In this document: positions 52,068 through 61,175 of the stretch, piece by piece
Layout of the letters: every line of letters starts with the position of its first letter
Numbering within the stretch: position 1 is the stretch's first letter
Assembly (NCBI RefSeq): GCF_031844685.1
Contig: NZ_CP134605.1
Location: forward strand, 3,492,001 to 3,556,000
Direction of reading: 5' to 3'
Origin: Streptomyces sp. ITFR-21
GTDB lineage: Bacteria; Actinomycetota; Actinomycetes; Streptomycetales; Streptomycetaceae
DNA: 64,000 nucleotides
Program-made: the position numbers and the translations under genes
Notes under the pieces: generated by a model
What the model saw: the letters and a program-made list of their open reading frames with translations, nothing else
Databases searched by the model: none
Told to the model about the DNA's origin: nothing

Positions 52068-54956
52068 TCAGGCGGTGCGGACCGGGCCCGCGCCGGTCTG
52101 CGGGCCGGGCGCGGGGGCGGGCCGCCCGGCCGCCGGCGCCGCCATCGCGTGGATCAGCGCCGTGCGGGAGCGCACACCGTACTTGCGGAACACCCGGGAT
52201 AGCGCGCCCTCGACGGTCTTGACGCTGATGAACAGCTCGGTGGCCACCTCGCGGTTGGTCGCGCCGCTGCGTACCAGCTCCACGATCCGGGCCTCGGACG
52301 GGGTCAGCCGGACACCCGCGGCGCCGCGGACCACCGCGTCGACCCGGGCGAGTTCGTCCCTGGCCCGTTCGGCCAGCGGGGCCGCGCCGGCCCGCTCGGC
52401 GATCTCCAGCGCCTCGGCCAGCACGGTGCGCGCCACCGTACGGTGCCGGGCCCGCCGCTCCACCGCGCCGAGGGCGGTCAGGGTGCGGACCAGCTCGACC
52501 GGCAGGCCCAGCGGGCGCAGCCGGGCGGCCGACGACAGCAGCAGCGCCGTCCCCTCCTTCACCCGCCCGCAGGCGGCCTCCCGCAGCCCGCCCGCCCGTT
52601 CCAGCGACGCCAGTACGCTGCCGGGCGCGTTGCCGGTGGCCCAGCGGTACGCCTCCTGGAGGACGGTGGCCGCCGCGTCGGTCTCGCCGAGCGTCACCAG
52701 CGACTCGGCGAGGTCGGCGTACCAGCTCAGCAGCGGCGGGTCCGCCGCGCGCATCGCGGTGCCGATCTCCAGCACCCGGCGCAGCGACTCGACCGCCTCC
52801 GCCGCGCCGGGCCGGTCGCCGGCGAAGAGCGCGGCCTGGCCGAGGACGGCGAGCGCGCGCAGCAGGAACAGCCGGTCCCCGTCCGCCTCGGAGGCCCGTA
52901 CCGCCAGCACGGCCAGCCGCCGGGCCCGTACCGGCGTACCGCCGTATGTCTCGGCCAGCGCCGCCGCGTAGAGCGCGGGCGCCGACTCGGTGCCCGCCTC
53001 CGCCACCACGCGGGTGCAGCGGGCGGCGGTGCGCAGCGCCGGGCCGCACTCGCCGGCCCGGACCTGCACCCGGGTCAGCGCCACCAGCGACGCCACCGCG
53101 TCCTCGACCTCGGCGGCCTGCTCCGCGGCGTCCAGCAGGCCGACCACCTGTTCGCGGGCCCGGCCGACCCGGTCGGCGTCCAGGTCCAGGATCGCCCGCA
53201 TCCGGCGCAGCACCCGGCGCTGCGGGCCCGCCTCCGCCAGCGCCAGCGCCAGCTCCAACGCCGCTTCCGCCTCGGCGGGTTCACCGCCCAGCGACCGTAT
53301 CCTGGCCAGCGTGGACAGTGCCGCGATGCGGGTGGCGGTGTCCCCGGCGCGGGCCGCGCAGCGGGCGGAGTGACGCGCGTAGTCCGCTCCTTCGGCCAGC
53401 GCCCCGCACAACAGCCCGCGCAGAGCCGCCCAGTGGAGGAGGGCCGCCTCCAACCCCGGGTCCCCGGCGGCGTCCCGCAGCCCGTCCTCGATCAACTGCT
53501 GCCGGTCCCAGAGCGCTTGACCGGCGTTGCGCAGCAGCACCAGCCGGGCGCGGACCCGGTCGTGGGCCGAGGCCGAGCCGCCGAGCACCGCGCGGGCGGC
53601 CCGCTCGGACTCCTCGCGGCGCCCGGCGTCGCAGGCGAAGTCGGCCGCCGCCAGCAGGCGCCGGTCGCGGTCGGCCGGCCGGCCCGCCGGGGTCCTGCGG
53701 GCGGCGAGTTCGGCCAGTTCGGCGGCGGCCTCGGCGTCGCCGTCCGCCCGCGCCGAGCCGGCGGCGGCCGTCAGGGCGGCGGCGGTGGCCTCGTCCTCGT
53801 GCGGCCGGGCCAGCGCCAGGTGCCGGGCCCGCTCCACCGGCTCGCCGACCGCCGCGGCCAGCAGCGCGTGCGCCGCGCGGCGCGCCTGCCCGGAGGCGTC
53901 GGCGTAGAGCGCGGCCCGCAGCAGCGGATGGGTGAAGCGGACGGCGCCCGAGGGGTCGGCGGCGACCACCCCGAGCCGTTCCGCCTCGGTCAGCGCGGCG
54001 GTCGCCCCGGTCAGCCCGGCCGCCCGCAGCAAGGTCAGGCTCGGCCGCCCCGCGGCGGCGGCCACCAGCAGCACATGCGCGGCGGCGGCGGGCAGCGTGC
54101 GGACCTGGCCGAGCAGCAGCGCCCGCAGGTCGGCGGGGACCGGCAGGAAGCCGCTGGACTCCGCGGTCAGCCCGTCCCGTGGCGCGCCGCGGCCCAGCGC
54201 CAGGGCGTACAGCGGGTTCCCGGCGGCGGTCTGCTGGACGGCCCGCAGCACCGGCGGCGGCAGCGCGGCCCCGGACGACAGCAGCAGGAGGGCAACGTCG
54301 TCGTCGGCCAGCGGCGGCACGGTGATCGCGGCGGTGCCGGGCGGGCAGCAGCGGGAGCGCTCGGATTGTTCGCCGTCGGCGACCCGTTCGGCGGCCAGGA
54401 TCCGGATGTCCGCGTCCTCCACCCGGTGGGCGACGAAGGCGAGCACGTCGGCGCTCGGCTCGTCCAGCCACTCCAGGCCGTCCACGACCAGCACCACCGG
54501 GCGCTGTTCGGCCAGCCGCCGCAGCGCCGCCAGCACGGCGACCCGCACCGCCAGCCCGTCGTACCGCCCGACCGGCCCGGGGCCGTGCAGCAGGGCGGCC
54601 CGCAGCGCCGCCCGCGGGCCCGGCGGCAGCGCGGCGACCACCTCCGGCGGCACCCGCGCGAACAGGTCGATCACCCCGAGGTACGGCAGCCGGGCGTCCT
54701 CGAGGGCGGGCGAGCAGCGCAGCACGGTGGCGCCCTCGTCGGCGACCGCGGCGCCCAGAGCGGCCAGCAGCGTCGACTTGCCGATCCCGGCCGGGCCGCA
54801 GAGCAGGACGCCGCGGCCGTCGAGGAGTTCGGCGTGGGCGGCCTCCAGCAGGTCCCCGCGCCCGGTGAGGGCCGCGTACGCCGGCCGGCCGCCGCCGCTG
54901 TGCGGCAGGGGGGCCGGGGCGTGGTGGACGGCGCGGTCTGGCACGGTGCGGCTCAC
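52068..54956 (-). CDS. large LuxR-family ATP-binding regulator (LAL type)
   Basis: 962 residues. AAA/STAND-type ATPase at the N-terminus (Walker A CGPAGIGKSTLL near 50, Walker B RPVVLVVDGLEWLDEPS near 150), a long helical TPR-like middle, and a C-terminal LuxR helix-turn-helix (LTPSEARIVELVRSGATNREVATELFISVKTVEGALSRVFRKYGVRSR, about 890-940). LAL proteins often activate secondary metabolism or catabolic genes; the target is not evident, but the sedolisin gene lies immediately downstream in the same direction. GTG start. Confidence 0.93.
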   Translation of the reverse strand: MSRTVPDRAVHHAPAPLPHSGGGRPAYAALTGRGDLLEAAHAELLDGRGVLLCGPAGIGKSTLLAALGAAVADEGATVLRCSPALEDARLPYLGVIDLFARVPPEVVAALPPGPRAALRAALLHGPGPVGRYDGLAVRVAVLAALRRLAEQRPVVLVVDGLEWLDEPSADVLAFVAHRVEDADIRILAAERVADGEQSERSRCCPPGTAAITVPPLADDDVALLLLSSGAALPPPVLRAVQQTAAGNPLYALALGRGAPRDGLTAESSGFLPVPADLRALLLGQVRTLPAAAAHVLLVAAAAGRPSLTLLRAAGLTGATAALTEAERLGVVAADPSGAVRFTHPLLRAALYADASGQARRAAHALLAAAVGEPVERARHLALARPHEDEATAAALTAAAGSARADGDAEAAAELAELAARRTPAGRPADRDRRLLAAADFACDAGRREESERAARAVLGGSASAHDRVRARLVLLRNAGQALWDRQQLIEDGLRDAAGDPGLEAALLHWAALRGLLCGALAEGADYARHSARCAARAGDTATRIAALSTLARIRSLGGEPAEAEAALELALALAEAGPQRRVLRRMRAILDLDADRVGRAREQVVGLLDAAEQAAEVEDAVASLVALTRVQVRAGECGPALRTAARCTRVVAEAGTESAPALYAAALAETYGGTPVRARRLAVLAVRASEADGDRLFLLRALAVLGQAALFAGDRPGAAEAVESLRRVLEIGTAMRAADPPLLSWYADLAESLVTLGETDAAATVLQEAYRWATGNAPGSVLASLERAGGLREAACGRVKEGTALLLSSAARLRPLGLPVELVRTLTALGAVERRARHRTVARTVLAEALEIAERAGAAPLAERARDELARVDAVVRGAAGVRLTPSEARIVELVRSGATNREVATELFISVKTVEGALSRVFRKYGVRSRTALIHAMAAPAAGRPAPAPGPQTGAGPVRTA

Positions 54957-55455
54957 CCGTTTCGGTTCTCGACTTCCGGCCTTTTATGTTCATGACAATC
55001 ATCAAAGGCCCGTGTGTCAATGGCGCGCTTCCGGAAATCCCCGCACGGCGGCGCCGGCCGCGTTCCCGGCCGGTCCCCGCGGGCATCGGCGGGGATCCGC
55101 CGGGGCGGACCGGAAGCGGGCGCCGGAACCGCGGGCGGGCGCCGCCGCCGGCGCCCGCCCGCGGCCACCAGGGGAGAGCGCCGCAGGTGGGCGTGGTCGC
55201 GGCCGGTCGGGGCCGACCGCCCGCTCTCCCGGGGCCGGTGAATTGCCGTGTGCGGCGGGTGAGTTCCGGTTTCCGTCGGCGGGGATTCCAACGGCCGTAT
55301 TCCGGCCGGGTTTTACGGAGTTTTGGGGCCCGGCCGCGTTTCCGGCCCGGATTTCCCGGTGGCCCCGTACCGAGAAGCCCGGCGGCAAGCGCGCTGCTCC
55401 CCGCCGCACCCCTCGCCCGACTGCCCGCCGCCCGCCGGGCCGCGGGGCGCGGTGC
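54957..55455. other. 499 bp upstream of the LuxR gene
   Basis: The first 65 bases hold the promoter; the remainder is G/C-rich without recognisable coding or repeats. Confidence 0.6.
54992..55020 (-). promoter_or_regulatory. Putative promoter of the LuxR-family gene
   Basis: On the minus strand TTGACA (55020-55015), 17 bases, TGTCAT (54997-54992), about 35 bases before the GTG. The -35 is perfect, the -10 weak. Confidence 0.45.
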
Positions 55456-55645
55456 CTACCGGTGGTGCGGCCGGGAGGGCTCGAAGGACTTCAGGTACGA
55501 CACGGTCGGCGAGCCGACACCGGTCGCGACGTCGAAGCCGCGGACGGCGTCGAGCGTGGTGTCCTGGCCGAAGGCGATCAGCCGGGTGGAACAGCTTGCC
55601 GTCGACGACGCCGAAGTCGGTGACGTTGCTCAGCGGGACGCCGGT
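55456..55645 (-). pseudogene. 3' remnant of a sedolisin-like peptidase gene
   Basis: Read on the minus strand, GVPLSNVTDFGVVDGKLF continues after a shift of frame near 55590 with STRLIAFGQDTTLDAVRGFDV and GVGSPTVSYLKSFE to a TAG at 55456-55458. This looks like the C-terminal end of a serine-carboxyl (S53) peptidase. Upstream coding sequence is missing. May be a remnant of a second copy next to the intact sedolisin at 50-52 kb. Confidence 0.6.
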
Positions 55646-56132
55646 GTGCCGGACAGCAGGGCCAGCCCGGCCCCCGCGACCACGCCTGTCCTGGCCCGCG
55701 GGCCGCGGGTGACGGGTATGCCGGTGATGTCGGTGATGACGACTGCAAGGTGAAGGTCGGTGGGGCAGGGGGGAGTTCGGCCGCGCACCGATCGGTGGCG
55801 GCGGGCGCTGCGCTGCAGTGTGCCCGGCACCCGTGGGCGGCGGAATAGCGACCAGGGCCTCAGCACCGGGCCTTTACCGAAAGCAGAGGAACCAACCGCC
55901 CTTACATCCGCTCAGATCCGGGCGAAGCGGTGACTCGCCCCGGCGGCGGACCGGCCGGCGCCGCCGCGCCCGCCGCCGCGGTACCCGCCGGGCACCGCGT
56001 CCGGCCACCGCGTCCGGCCACCGGCCGGTACCGCAACTGGCCCGTAGGACAGCGGAAATGCCGCCGAAACCAGGTCAACGGAAGGTTGAGGCCCCGTTCG
56101 CCCGGCGCCCTCTCCTCGTTCCGGAGGCAGAT
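55646..56132. other. 487 bp before the purine permease gene
   Basis: No gene recognised. Might include further unrecognisable debris of the sedolisin remnant. An open frame runs in phase into the permease but looks non-coding. Confidence 0.55.
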
Positions 56133-57545
56133 GTGTCACAGGTTCCGACCGTGTCCGAGCCATCCGAGCCATCCGAGCCACCCGAGCCACCCGAGTCGTC
56201 CCCGCCCGTGCCCGTCCCCGGCGAAGCGCTTCCGCCGGGCCGCCTCGGGCTGCTCGGCCTGCAGCACGTCCTGGTCATGTACACCGGCTGCGTCACCGTT
56301 CCGCTGGTCTTCGGCGCCGCCGCGAAGCTCGACACCCACACGATCGGCCTGCTGATCAACGCCGACCTGCTGGTGGCCGGACTGATCACCCTGGTCCAGT
56401 CCCTCGGCGTCGGCCGGGTGCTCGGCGTGCGGCTGCCGGTGGTGGCGGGCGCGACCTTCACCGCGGTGTCCCCGATGATCCTGATCGCGGGCCAGTACGG
56501 CATGCAGGCCGTCTACGGCTCGATGATCGCCGCCGGCGTCTTCGGACTGCTGGCGGCGGTGCCGTTCGCCCGCGCGATCCGGCTCTTCCCGCCCCTGGTC
56601 ACCGGCTCGGTGATCACCATCATCGGGCTGTCGCTGATCGGAGTCGCGGCCGGCCTGATCGCCGGGAACGACGCCACCGCGAAGGACTACGCCGCTCCGT
56701 CGCATCTGGCGCTGGCCGGCGGCATCGTGCTGCTGATCGTCGTGGTCGGCCGCTTCACCCGCGGTTTCCTGTCCCAGATCGGGGTGCTGCTGGGGCTGGT
56801 CGGCGGCACGCTCGTCGCCGTCCCGATGGGTCTGACCGACTTCTCCTCGGTCGGGGACGCCGACTGGTTCGGTGTCACGGCGCCGTTCCACTTCGGCTCG
56901 CCGCACTTCCCGGTCGCCGCGGTGGTGTCGATGTGCGTGGTGATGCTGGTGACGTTCACCGAATCCACCGCCGACATGCTGGCGGTCGGCGACATGACCG
57001 GCCGGCCGGTCGCCCCGCGGGAGCTGGCCCGCGGCCTGGCCGCCGACGGGCTGTCCGGCGTCCTCGGCGGCGTCATGAACGGCTTCCTGGACACCGTCTT
57101 CGCGCAGAACGTCGGCCTGGTCGGCATGACGAAGGTCCGCAGCCGCTACGTGGCCGCCGTCGCGGGCGGCATGCTGGTGCTGCTCGGCCTGATACCCAAG
57201 ATGGGCGAGGTCGTGGCGTCACTGCCCGGCCCGGTGGTCGGCGCGGCCGGGCTGGTCATGTTCGCCACGGTGACCGCGGTCGGTATCAACACCCTGCGCA
57301 GGGTGGAGTTCGACGGCACCGGCAACATGACGATCGTGGCGGTCTCCATCGGCGTCGGCATGCTCCCGGTCGTCGCGCCGAGCGTCTACCACGCCTTCCC
57401 CACCTGGGTGCAGACGGTCGCGGGCAGCGCCATCACCAGCGCGACGCTGACCGCCTTCCTGCTCAACCTGCTCTTCCACCACCTCCCCGGCCGCGCCGCC
57501 AAGACCCCGGCCCCCGAACCGGCCCTGTCTTCGTCCGCGCCCTGA
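56133..57545 (+). CDS. NCS2 uracil/xanthine permease
   Basis: 470-residue inner-membrane nucleobase:proton symporter. Landmarks: [27 protein letters not shown] (helix 1 with QH), [19 protein letters not shown] (helix 8 substrate site), [25 protein letters not shown] (the NAT signature region, here QNVGLVGMT). Close to xanthine or urate permeases. The N-terminus is a repeat-encoded [15 protein letters not shown] acidic tail. GTG start, GGAGG 5 bases upstream; longer frames are dismissed. Confidence 0.94.
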   Translation: MSQVPTVSEPSEPSEPPEPPESSPPVPVPGEALPPGRLGLLGLQHVLVMYTGCVTVPLVFGAAAKLDTHTIGLLINADLLVAGLITLVQSLGVGRVLGVRLPVVAGATFTAVSPMILIAGQYGMQAVYGSMIAAGVFGLLAAVPFARAIRLFPPLVTGSVITIIGLSLIGVAAGLIAGNDATAKDYAAPSHLALAGGIVLLIVVVGRFTRGFLSQIGVLLGLVGGTLVAVPMGLTDFSSVGDADWFGVTAPFHFGSPHFPVAAVVSMCVVMLVTFTESTADMLAVGDMTGRPVAPRELARGLAADGLSGVLGGVMNGFLDTVFAQNVGLVGMTKVRSRYVAAVAGGMLVLLGLIPKMGEVVASLPGPVVGAAGLVMFATVTAVGINTLRRVEFDGTGNMTIVAVSIGVGMLPVVAPSVYHAFPTWVQTVAGSAITSATLTAFLLNLLFHHLPGRAAKTPAPEPALSSSAP

Positions 57546-57649
57546 CCGCCGGCCGCCGCGCCCGGCCCCCGGCCCCGCCTTCCCGACCCGCCCGGCCCAC
57601 GGGCCGCCGGCCCCCGCTCCCGGGGCTCCGCCGATCCGGCGACGCCGGG

Positions 57650-58225
57650 CAGTCGTAGACGGCCGAGACGTGGGCGGCGCTGCGGTCGGAACCGAGGATG
57701 CCGGGGGCCATCCGGTTCATCACGTAGGAGACCGTCATGCGGCGGTCGAGGTCCATGATGATCATCGGCCGCCCTAGCCGCCCTAGCCGCCCTAGCCGCC
57801 CTAGCTGCCCCAGCTGCCCCAGCCGCCCCAGCCGCCCCGGGAGCAGATCCGCCCGTCCGGTATCGAGGGCAGCGTCTCCTGGCGGGGCAGGGCGTAGCGA
57901 TGCCCCAGCGCAGCGGCAGGCCGTCGGCGAGGTCGACGCCGTCCACCTGCGGGTCGAAGACGAGGTCGATCGTCTTCCCGCCGAGCAGCCGGACGCCGTC
58001 GACCTCGCCGCCCCTGGCCAGCACGGACAGCACACGGGCCACCGGGCGGGCGTTGCCGTGGCCGTCGGCCGCGCCGAGGTCGGCGGCCCGCCAGGCCGGG
58101 GTGTCGGCGGTCTCGGCGGTGAGCGCGGGACCGGTCAGCGTCCGGTACGCCGGGCTGTCGTGGTCCAGGCTCTCCAGGCCGAACGCCCCGGGCCGCGGCA
58201 GTCCCGGTGCCGGGGCGCGCGCCGC
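57650..58225 (-). pseudogene. C-terminal remnant of a class C beta-lactamase-like serine hydrolase
   Basis: Minus-strand pieces: [49 protein letters not shown] and [29 protein letters not shown], then in a second frame [23 protein letters not shown], then a 9-bp repeat carrying four in-frame TAG codons, and in a third frame [19 protein letters not shown] ending VSAVYD. These are the consecutive C-terminal parts of an EstB-type beta-lactamase fold. The N-terminal half with the SxxK serine is absent. At least two frameshifts plus stops: clearly non-functional. Confidence 0.8.
57768..57839 (-). repeat. 9-bp tandem repeat, eight copies, inside a decayed gene
   Basis: On the coding (minus) strand the units read CGGGGCGGC, TGGGGCGGC, TGGGGCAGC twice, and TAGGGCGGC four times. 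Intact relatives have one or two Trp-Gly-Gly units here, so the repeat has expanded and the TGG-to-TAG variant has been amplified. Confidence 0.95.
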
Positions 58226-58380
58226 CGGTGGCGGGGGGCGCGGCTCGGCCCTTAATTGGAAACGAGTTTCACTACTGACAGACTCCTGTCCGCACTGACG
58301 CCCTGCCAGGTCGACCCGCCCGCCGCCGGGGCCGGCCTCGCGGCCGGGCGCCGGGCGGGGTGTTCCGCCGCGCGGGGCGG

Positions 58381-59328
58381 TCAGGTGTTGTTGGCGAGGT
58401 TGCGCAGGCCGGCGAGCGGGCCGTTGAAGTAGTCCTGGTCGCCGGGGAAGGTGCCGGAGTTGGCGTACTGCCAGAAGGTGTGGAAGGGCCAGCCGGCCGG
58501 AAGGGTCCCGGGGGAGGAGGCGTAGCGGGCGACGAAGAGCGGGTCGGTCGCGGCGAAGGCGGTGGTGTTGCCGGTGCAGGTGCTCCACCAGTCGTGGCTG
58601 GTGTAGATGGTCGCCCAGCGGGTGGTCCTGGCGTGCACCTCGTTGACGAAGGCCGCGATCCAGTTGACCATAGCCGTCTTGCCCAGCCCGTAGCAGGAGG
58701 CGCCGTACGGGTTGTACTCGATGTCGACCATCGGCGGCAGCGTCCTGCCGTCCTTGGACCAGCCGCCGCCGTGCGCGACGAACCAGTCGGCCTGGGCCTT
58801 CGCGCCGGAGGAGTTCGGGGTGGCGAAGTGGTACGCGCCGCGGATGAAGCCGGCGCTGTACGCCTTGGTGTAGTGCGAGTTGAAGCTCGGGTCCCGGTAC
58901 GTGGTGCCCTCGGTGGCCTTGATGTACGCGAACCGGGCGCCCTTCTTGTAGGCGCCGGCCCAGTCCACCTTCGGCTGCCAGTTGCTGACGTCGAAGCCGG
59001 GGGTGCGCGGGAGCTTGGCGGTGGACGAGGCGCCGGCGCCGTCCGCCACCCTGCCTTCGTGGGCCGCGACCGTCGACCCCATCCAGTCGCGCTCGGGGTG
59101 GACCGGTCGGTGGGCGACGCCGGTGGCGCCCGCGGCCGGTTCGGGGGCGGCGGCCAGCAGGGCGAGCAGTGTGAGCAGTGCGCCGCCGGCGCCCAGCAGC
59201 GACCGGCGCCGGCGGGAGGGCGCCGGCGGCGCGGCGGGGGTTGGACGTGGTGCGACCGGTGTGATCGGGGGCCGGTGTGGTGCATGGGGGGTGCCTCCAG
59301 GAGTGGGACTGTTCCTTGGTATGGGCAT
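58381..59328 (-). CDS. secreted GH25 muramidase (lysozyme)
   Basis: 315 residues. Signal region (RRRRSLLGAGGALLTLLALLAAAPEPAAGAT, Tat- or Sec-like), linker, then a GH25 domain (about 105-310): PGFDVSNWQPKVDW, FAYIKATEGTTYRDPSF, catalytic Asp/Glu in MVDIEYNPYG, and FWQYANSG. Hydrolyses the glycan of peptidoglycan; streptomycete relatives include mutanolysin-type enzymes. Probably acts in wall remodelling or competition. The ATG at 59328 overlaps a repeated GGTATG motif. Confidence 0.93.
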   Translation of the reverse strand: MPIPRNSPTPGGTPHAPHRPPITPVAPRPTPAAPPAPSRRRRSLLGAGGALLTLLALLAAAPEPAAGATGVAHRPVHPERDWMGSTVAAHEGRVADGAGASSTAKLPRTPGFDVSNWQPKVDWAGAYKKGARFAYIKATEGTTYRDPSFNSHYTKAYSAGFIRGAYHFATPNSSGAKAQADWFVAHGGGWSKDGRTLPPMVDIEYNPYGASCYGLGKTAMVNWIAAFVNEVHARTTRWATIYTSHDWWSTCTGNTTAFAATDPLFVARYASSPGTLPAGWPFHTFWQYANSGTFPGDQDYFNGPLAGLRNLANNT

Positions 59329-59628
59329 GACAGTCCGGTACCGTATATGCGGACAGACCGGTATGAAATGGACCCGGTATGCCTATTGGATCAGACCGGT
59401 CGTCATCCGGCGGGCAGTCAGGTCCGAATGACGTACGGCGGCTTCCGCGGCCGGCGGGACGCCCGGCGCCGGTCCGCGGGTCCGCGCGGGGGGCCGGCCC
59501 GGTCCGCGAACGGGACGGTGTGGGCGTGCGGGGGTCCGCGCGCGCGGGCGGGGTGCCGGCCGGGTGGCCGGGTGGTACGGGGCCGCGGGTCACGGTCCGC
59601 GCGGGCGCGGGGCCGGTGCGGCCGGTGG

Positions 59629-60294
59629 CTACGGACGGGGTACGGCCACGTCCCCGGGCGCCGGCTCGGGTGCGGGCGCGGCGCGGCCGATCTCCAGCGC
59701 CGGGAGGAAGACCTCCGCCAGCGGGCCGATCGCGAGCGCGTAGATCACCGTGCCGACGCCCACGGTGGCGCCGAGCAGGAACCCGAGGGCCAGTACGGAC
59801 AGTTCGATGACCCACCGGACGCCGCGGATGGAGTGGCCGCGGGCCGCCCAGCCGGTCATCAGGCCGTCGCGCGGACCGGGGCCGGCGCCCGCGCCGATGT
59901 AGGCCCCGGTGGCGACGCCGTTGAGCACGACGCCGCTGATCAGCAGCACCCAGCGCGCCCACAGCCCGTCCGGCGCCGCCCACAGCTCCAGCGTCACCTG
60001 CATGGCGGTGCCGACCAGCAGGACGTTGCACACCGTGCCCAGGCCCGGCTTGGTGCGCAGCGGGATCCACAGCAGCAGCACCAGCGCGCCGACGATGTTC
60101 GTCCACACGCCGATGCCCAGGCCGACGCTCCGCGACAGCCCCTGGCTGAGCGCGTCCCACGGCTCGACGCCCAGCCCGGACAGCACCACCATCGCGTCGC
60201 TCACCCCGTACAGGCCGAGGCCCAGCAGCAGCTGGGTCAGCCGCCGGGCCGGCCGGTCGGGGAGCATCGGGCGCTGGACGACGGAGTCCAGCAT
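59629..60294 (-). CDS. YczE/YitT-type membrane protein
   Basis: 221 residues with about five membrane helices (LTQLLLGLGLYGVSDAMVVLSGLGVEPWDALSQGLS, TNIVGALVLLLWIPL, WVLLISGVVLNGVATGAYIGAGAGPGPRDGLMTG, VIELSVLALGFLLGATVGVGTVIYALAIGPL). The GLGVEPWDALSQGL and GAGPGPRDGLMTG motifs define the YczE group. Function unknown. Last gene of the four-gene operon, 23 bases after the amidotransferase gene. A shorter start nine codons later is possible. Confidence 0.88.
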   Translation of the reverse strand: MLDSVVQRPMLPDRPARRLTQLLLGLGLYGVSDAMVVLSGLGVEPWDALSQGLSRSVGLGIGVWTNIVGALVLLLWIPLRTKPGLGTVCNVLLVGTAMQVTLELWAAPDGLWARWVLLISGVVLNGVATGAYIGAGAGPGPRDGLMTGWAARGHSIRGVRWVIELSVLALGFLLGATVGVGTVIYALAIGPLAEVFLPALEIGRAAPAPEPAPGDVAVPRP

Positions 60295-60317
60295 CCGGGC
60301 GGTGCGCCGGGCGCGGC

Positions 60318-61175
60318 TCAACGCCGCCGCCCGGCCCGTTCGGCGGCGGCGGCGCCGAACGCGGTGAACAGCCGCTTGGAGAGCGGGTCGGAGGCGGCGT
60401 ACCACTCCGGGTGCCACTGCACGGCGAGGGCGAACGCCGGGGCGTCCGGAGCCGACACCGCCTCGATGACGCCGTCCGGCGCCACGGCCTCGGCCCGCAG
60501 ACCCGGTGCCAGCCGGCCGATCGCCTGCTGGTGCAGGGAGTTGACCCGCAGCGCGGACTGGCCGGTGAGCTCGCGCAGCAGCCCGCCCTCGGCCACCGCG
60601 ACGTCGTGCCGGGGCAGGTACTGCTCGTCCCTGCCGAGCGTCAGGTCCTCGCGGTGGCCGGCGCCCAGCGGCAGCGCGCCGATGTCCCGCAGCGTGCCGC
60701 CGTACGCCACGTTCAGCTCCTGCAGGCCCCGGCAGATGCCGAGGACGGGCAGCCCGGCGGCGATCGCCAGGGGCAGCGCGGACAGGGCCAGCTCGTCCCG
60801 CTCGGGGGCCCGCAGACCCAGCCCCGCCAGGTCGCCGTAGCGCTCGGGGGCGACGTCGGACTCGTGGCCGCCGAGCACCAGCCCGTCGAACCGGTCCAGC
60901 ACCGACGGCAGCCACGCGGCCGGCCCCGGCAGCAGGACGACCGCGCAGCCCGCCACGTCCTCCAGCGCGGAGACGTACACCTGCCGCACCGCCGGGTGCG
61001 GCACCCCGCCCACGTCCTCGGTGACGCAGGCCAGCGCGACCAGCGGCGTCCGCGCGCCCGGGTCGGCCGGGGCGCCCGGGTCCCGGCGCGGGCCCGGGTC
61101 CGTACGGGCGCCGGCGCCGGTGCCGCTCCCCGCCTCGTCGCCGCTACCGATGCCGGCGCCGCTGCCGGTGCTCAC
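60318..61175 (-). CDS. class I glutamine amidotransferase-like hydrolase (PuuD/C26)
   Basis: 285 residues, peptidase family C26 (gamma-glutamyl-GABA hydrolase type). Nucleophile Cys in VLGICRGLQELNV, catalytic His/Glu in ALAVQWHPEWYA. An N-terminal glycine/alanine-rich stretch of 40 residues is not part of the family. GTG start overlapping the metY-like stop by four bases, so translation is coupled. Possible roles: degrading gamma-glutamyl amides in polyamine or other amine pathways. Confidence 0.9.
   Translation of the reverse strand: MSTGSGAGIGSGDEAGSGTGAGARTDPGPRRDPGAPADPGARTPLVALACVTEDVGGVPHPAVRQVYVSALEDVAGCAVVLLPGPAAWLPSVLDRFDGLVLGGHESDVAPERYGDLAGLGLRAPERDELALSALPLAIAAGLPVLGICRGLQELNVAYGGTLRDIGALPLGAGHREDLTLGRDEQYLPRHDVAVAEGGLLRELTGQSALRVNSLHQQAIGRLAPGLRAEAVAPDGVIEAVSAPDAPAFALAVQWHPEWYAASDPLSKRLFTAFGAAAAERAGRRR

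Noticed and set aside
55818..56132. Extended N-terminus of the purine permease
   Set aside because: The sequence before the GTG at 56133 is arginine/proline-rich and lacks family similarity, while GGAGG lies 5 bases before that GTG.
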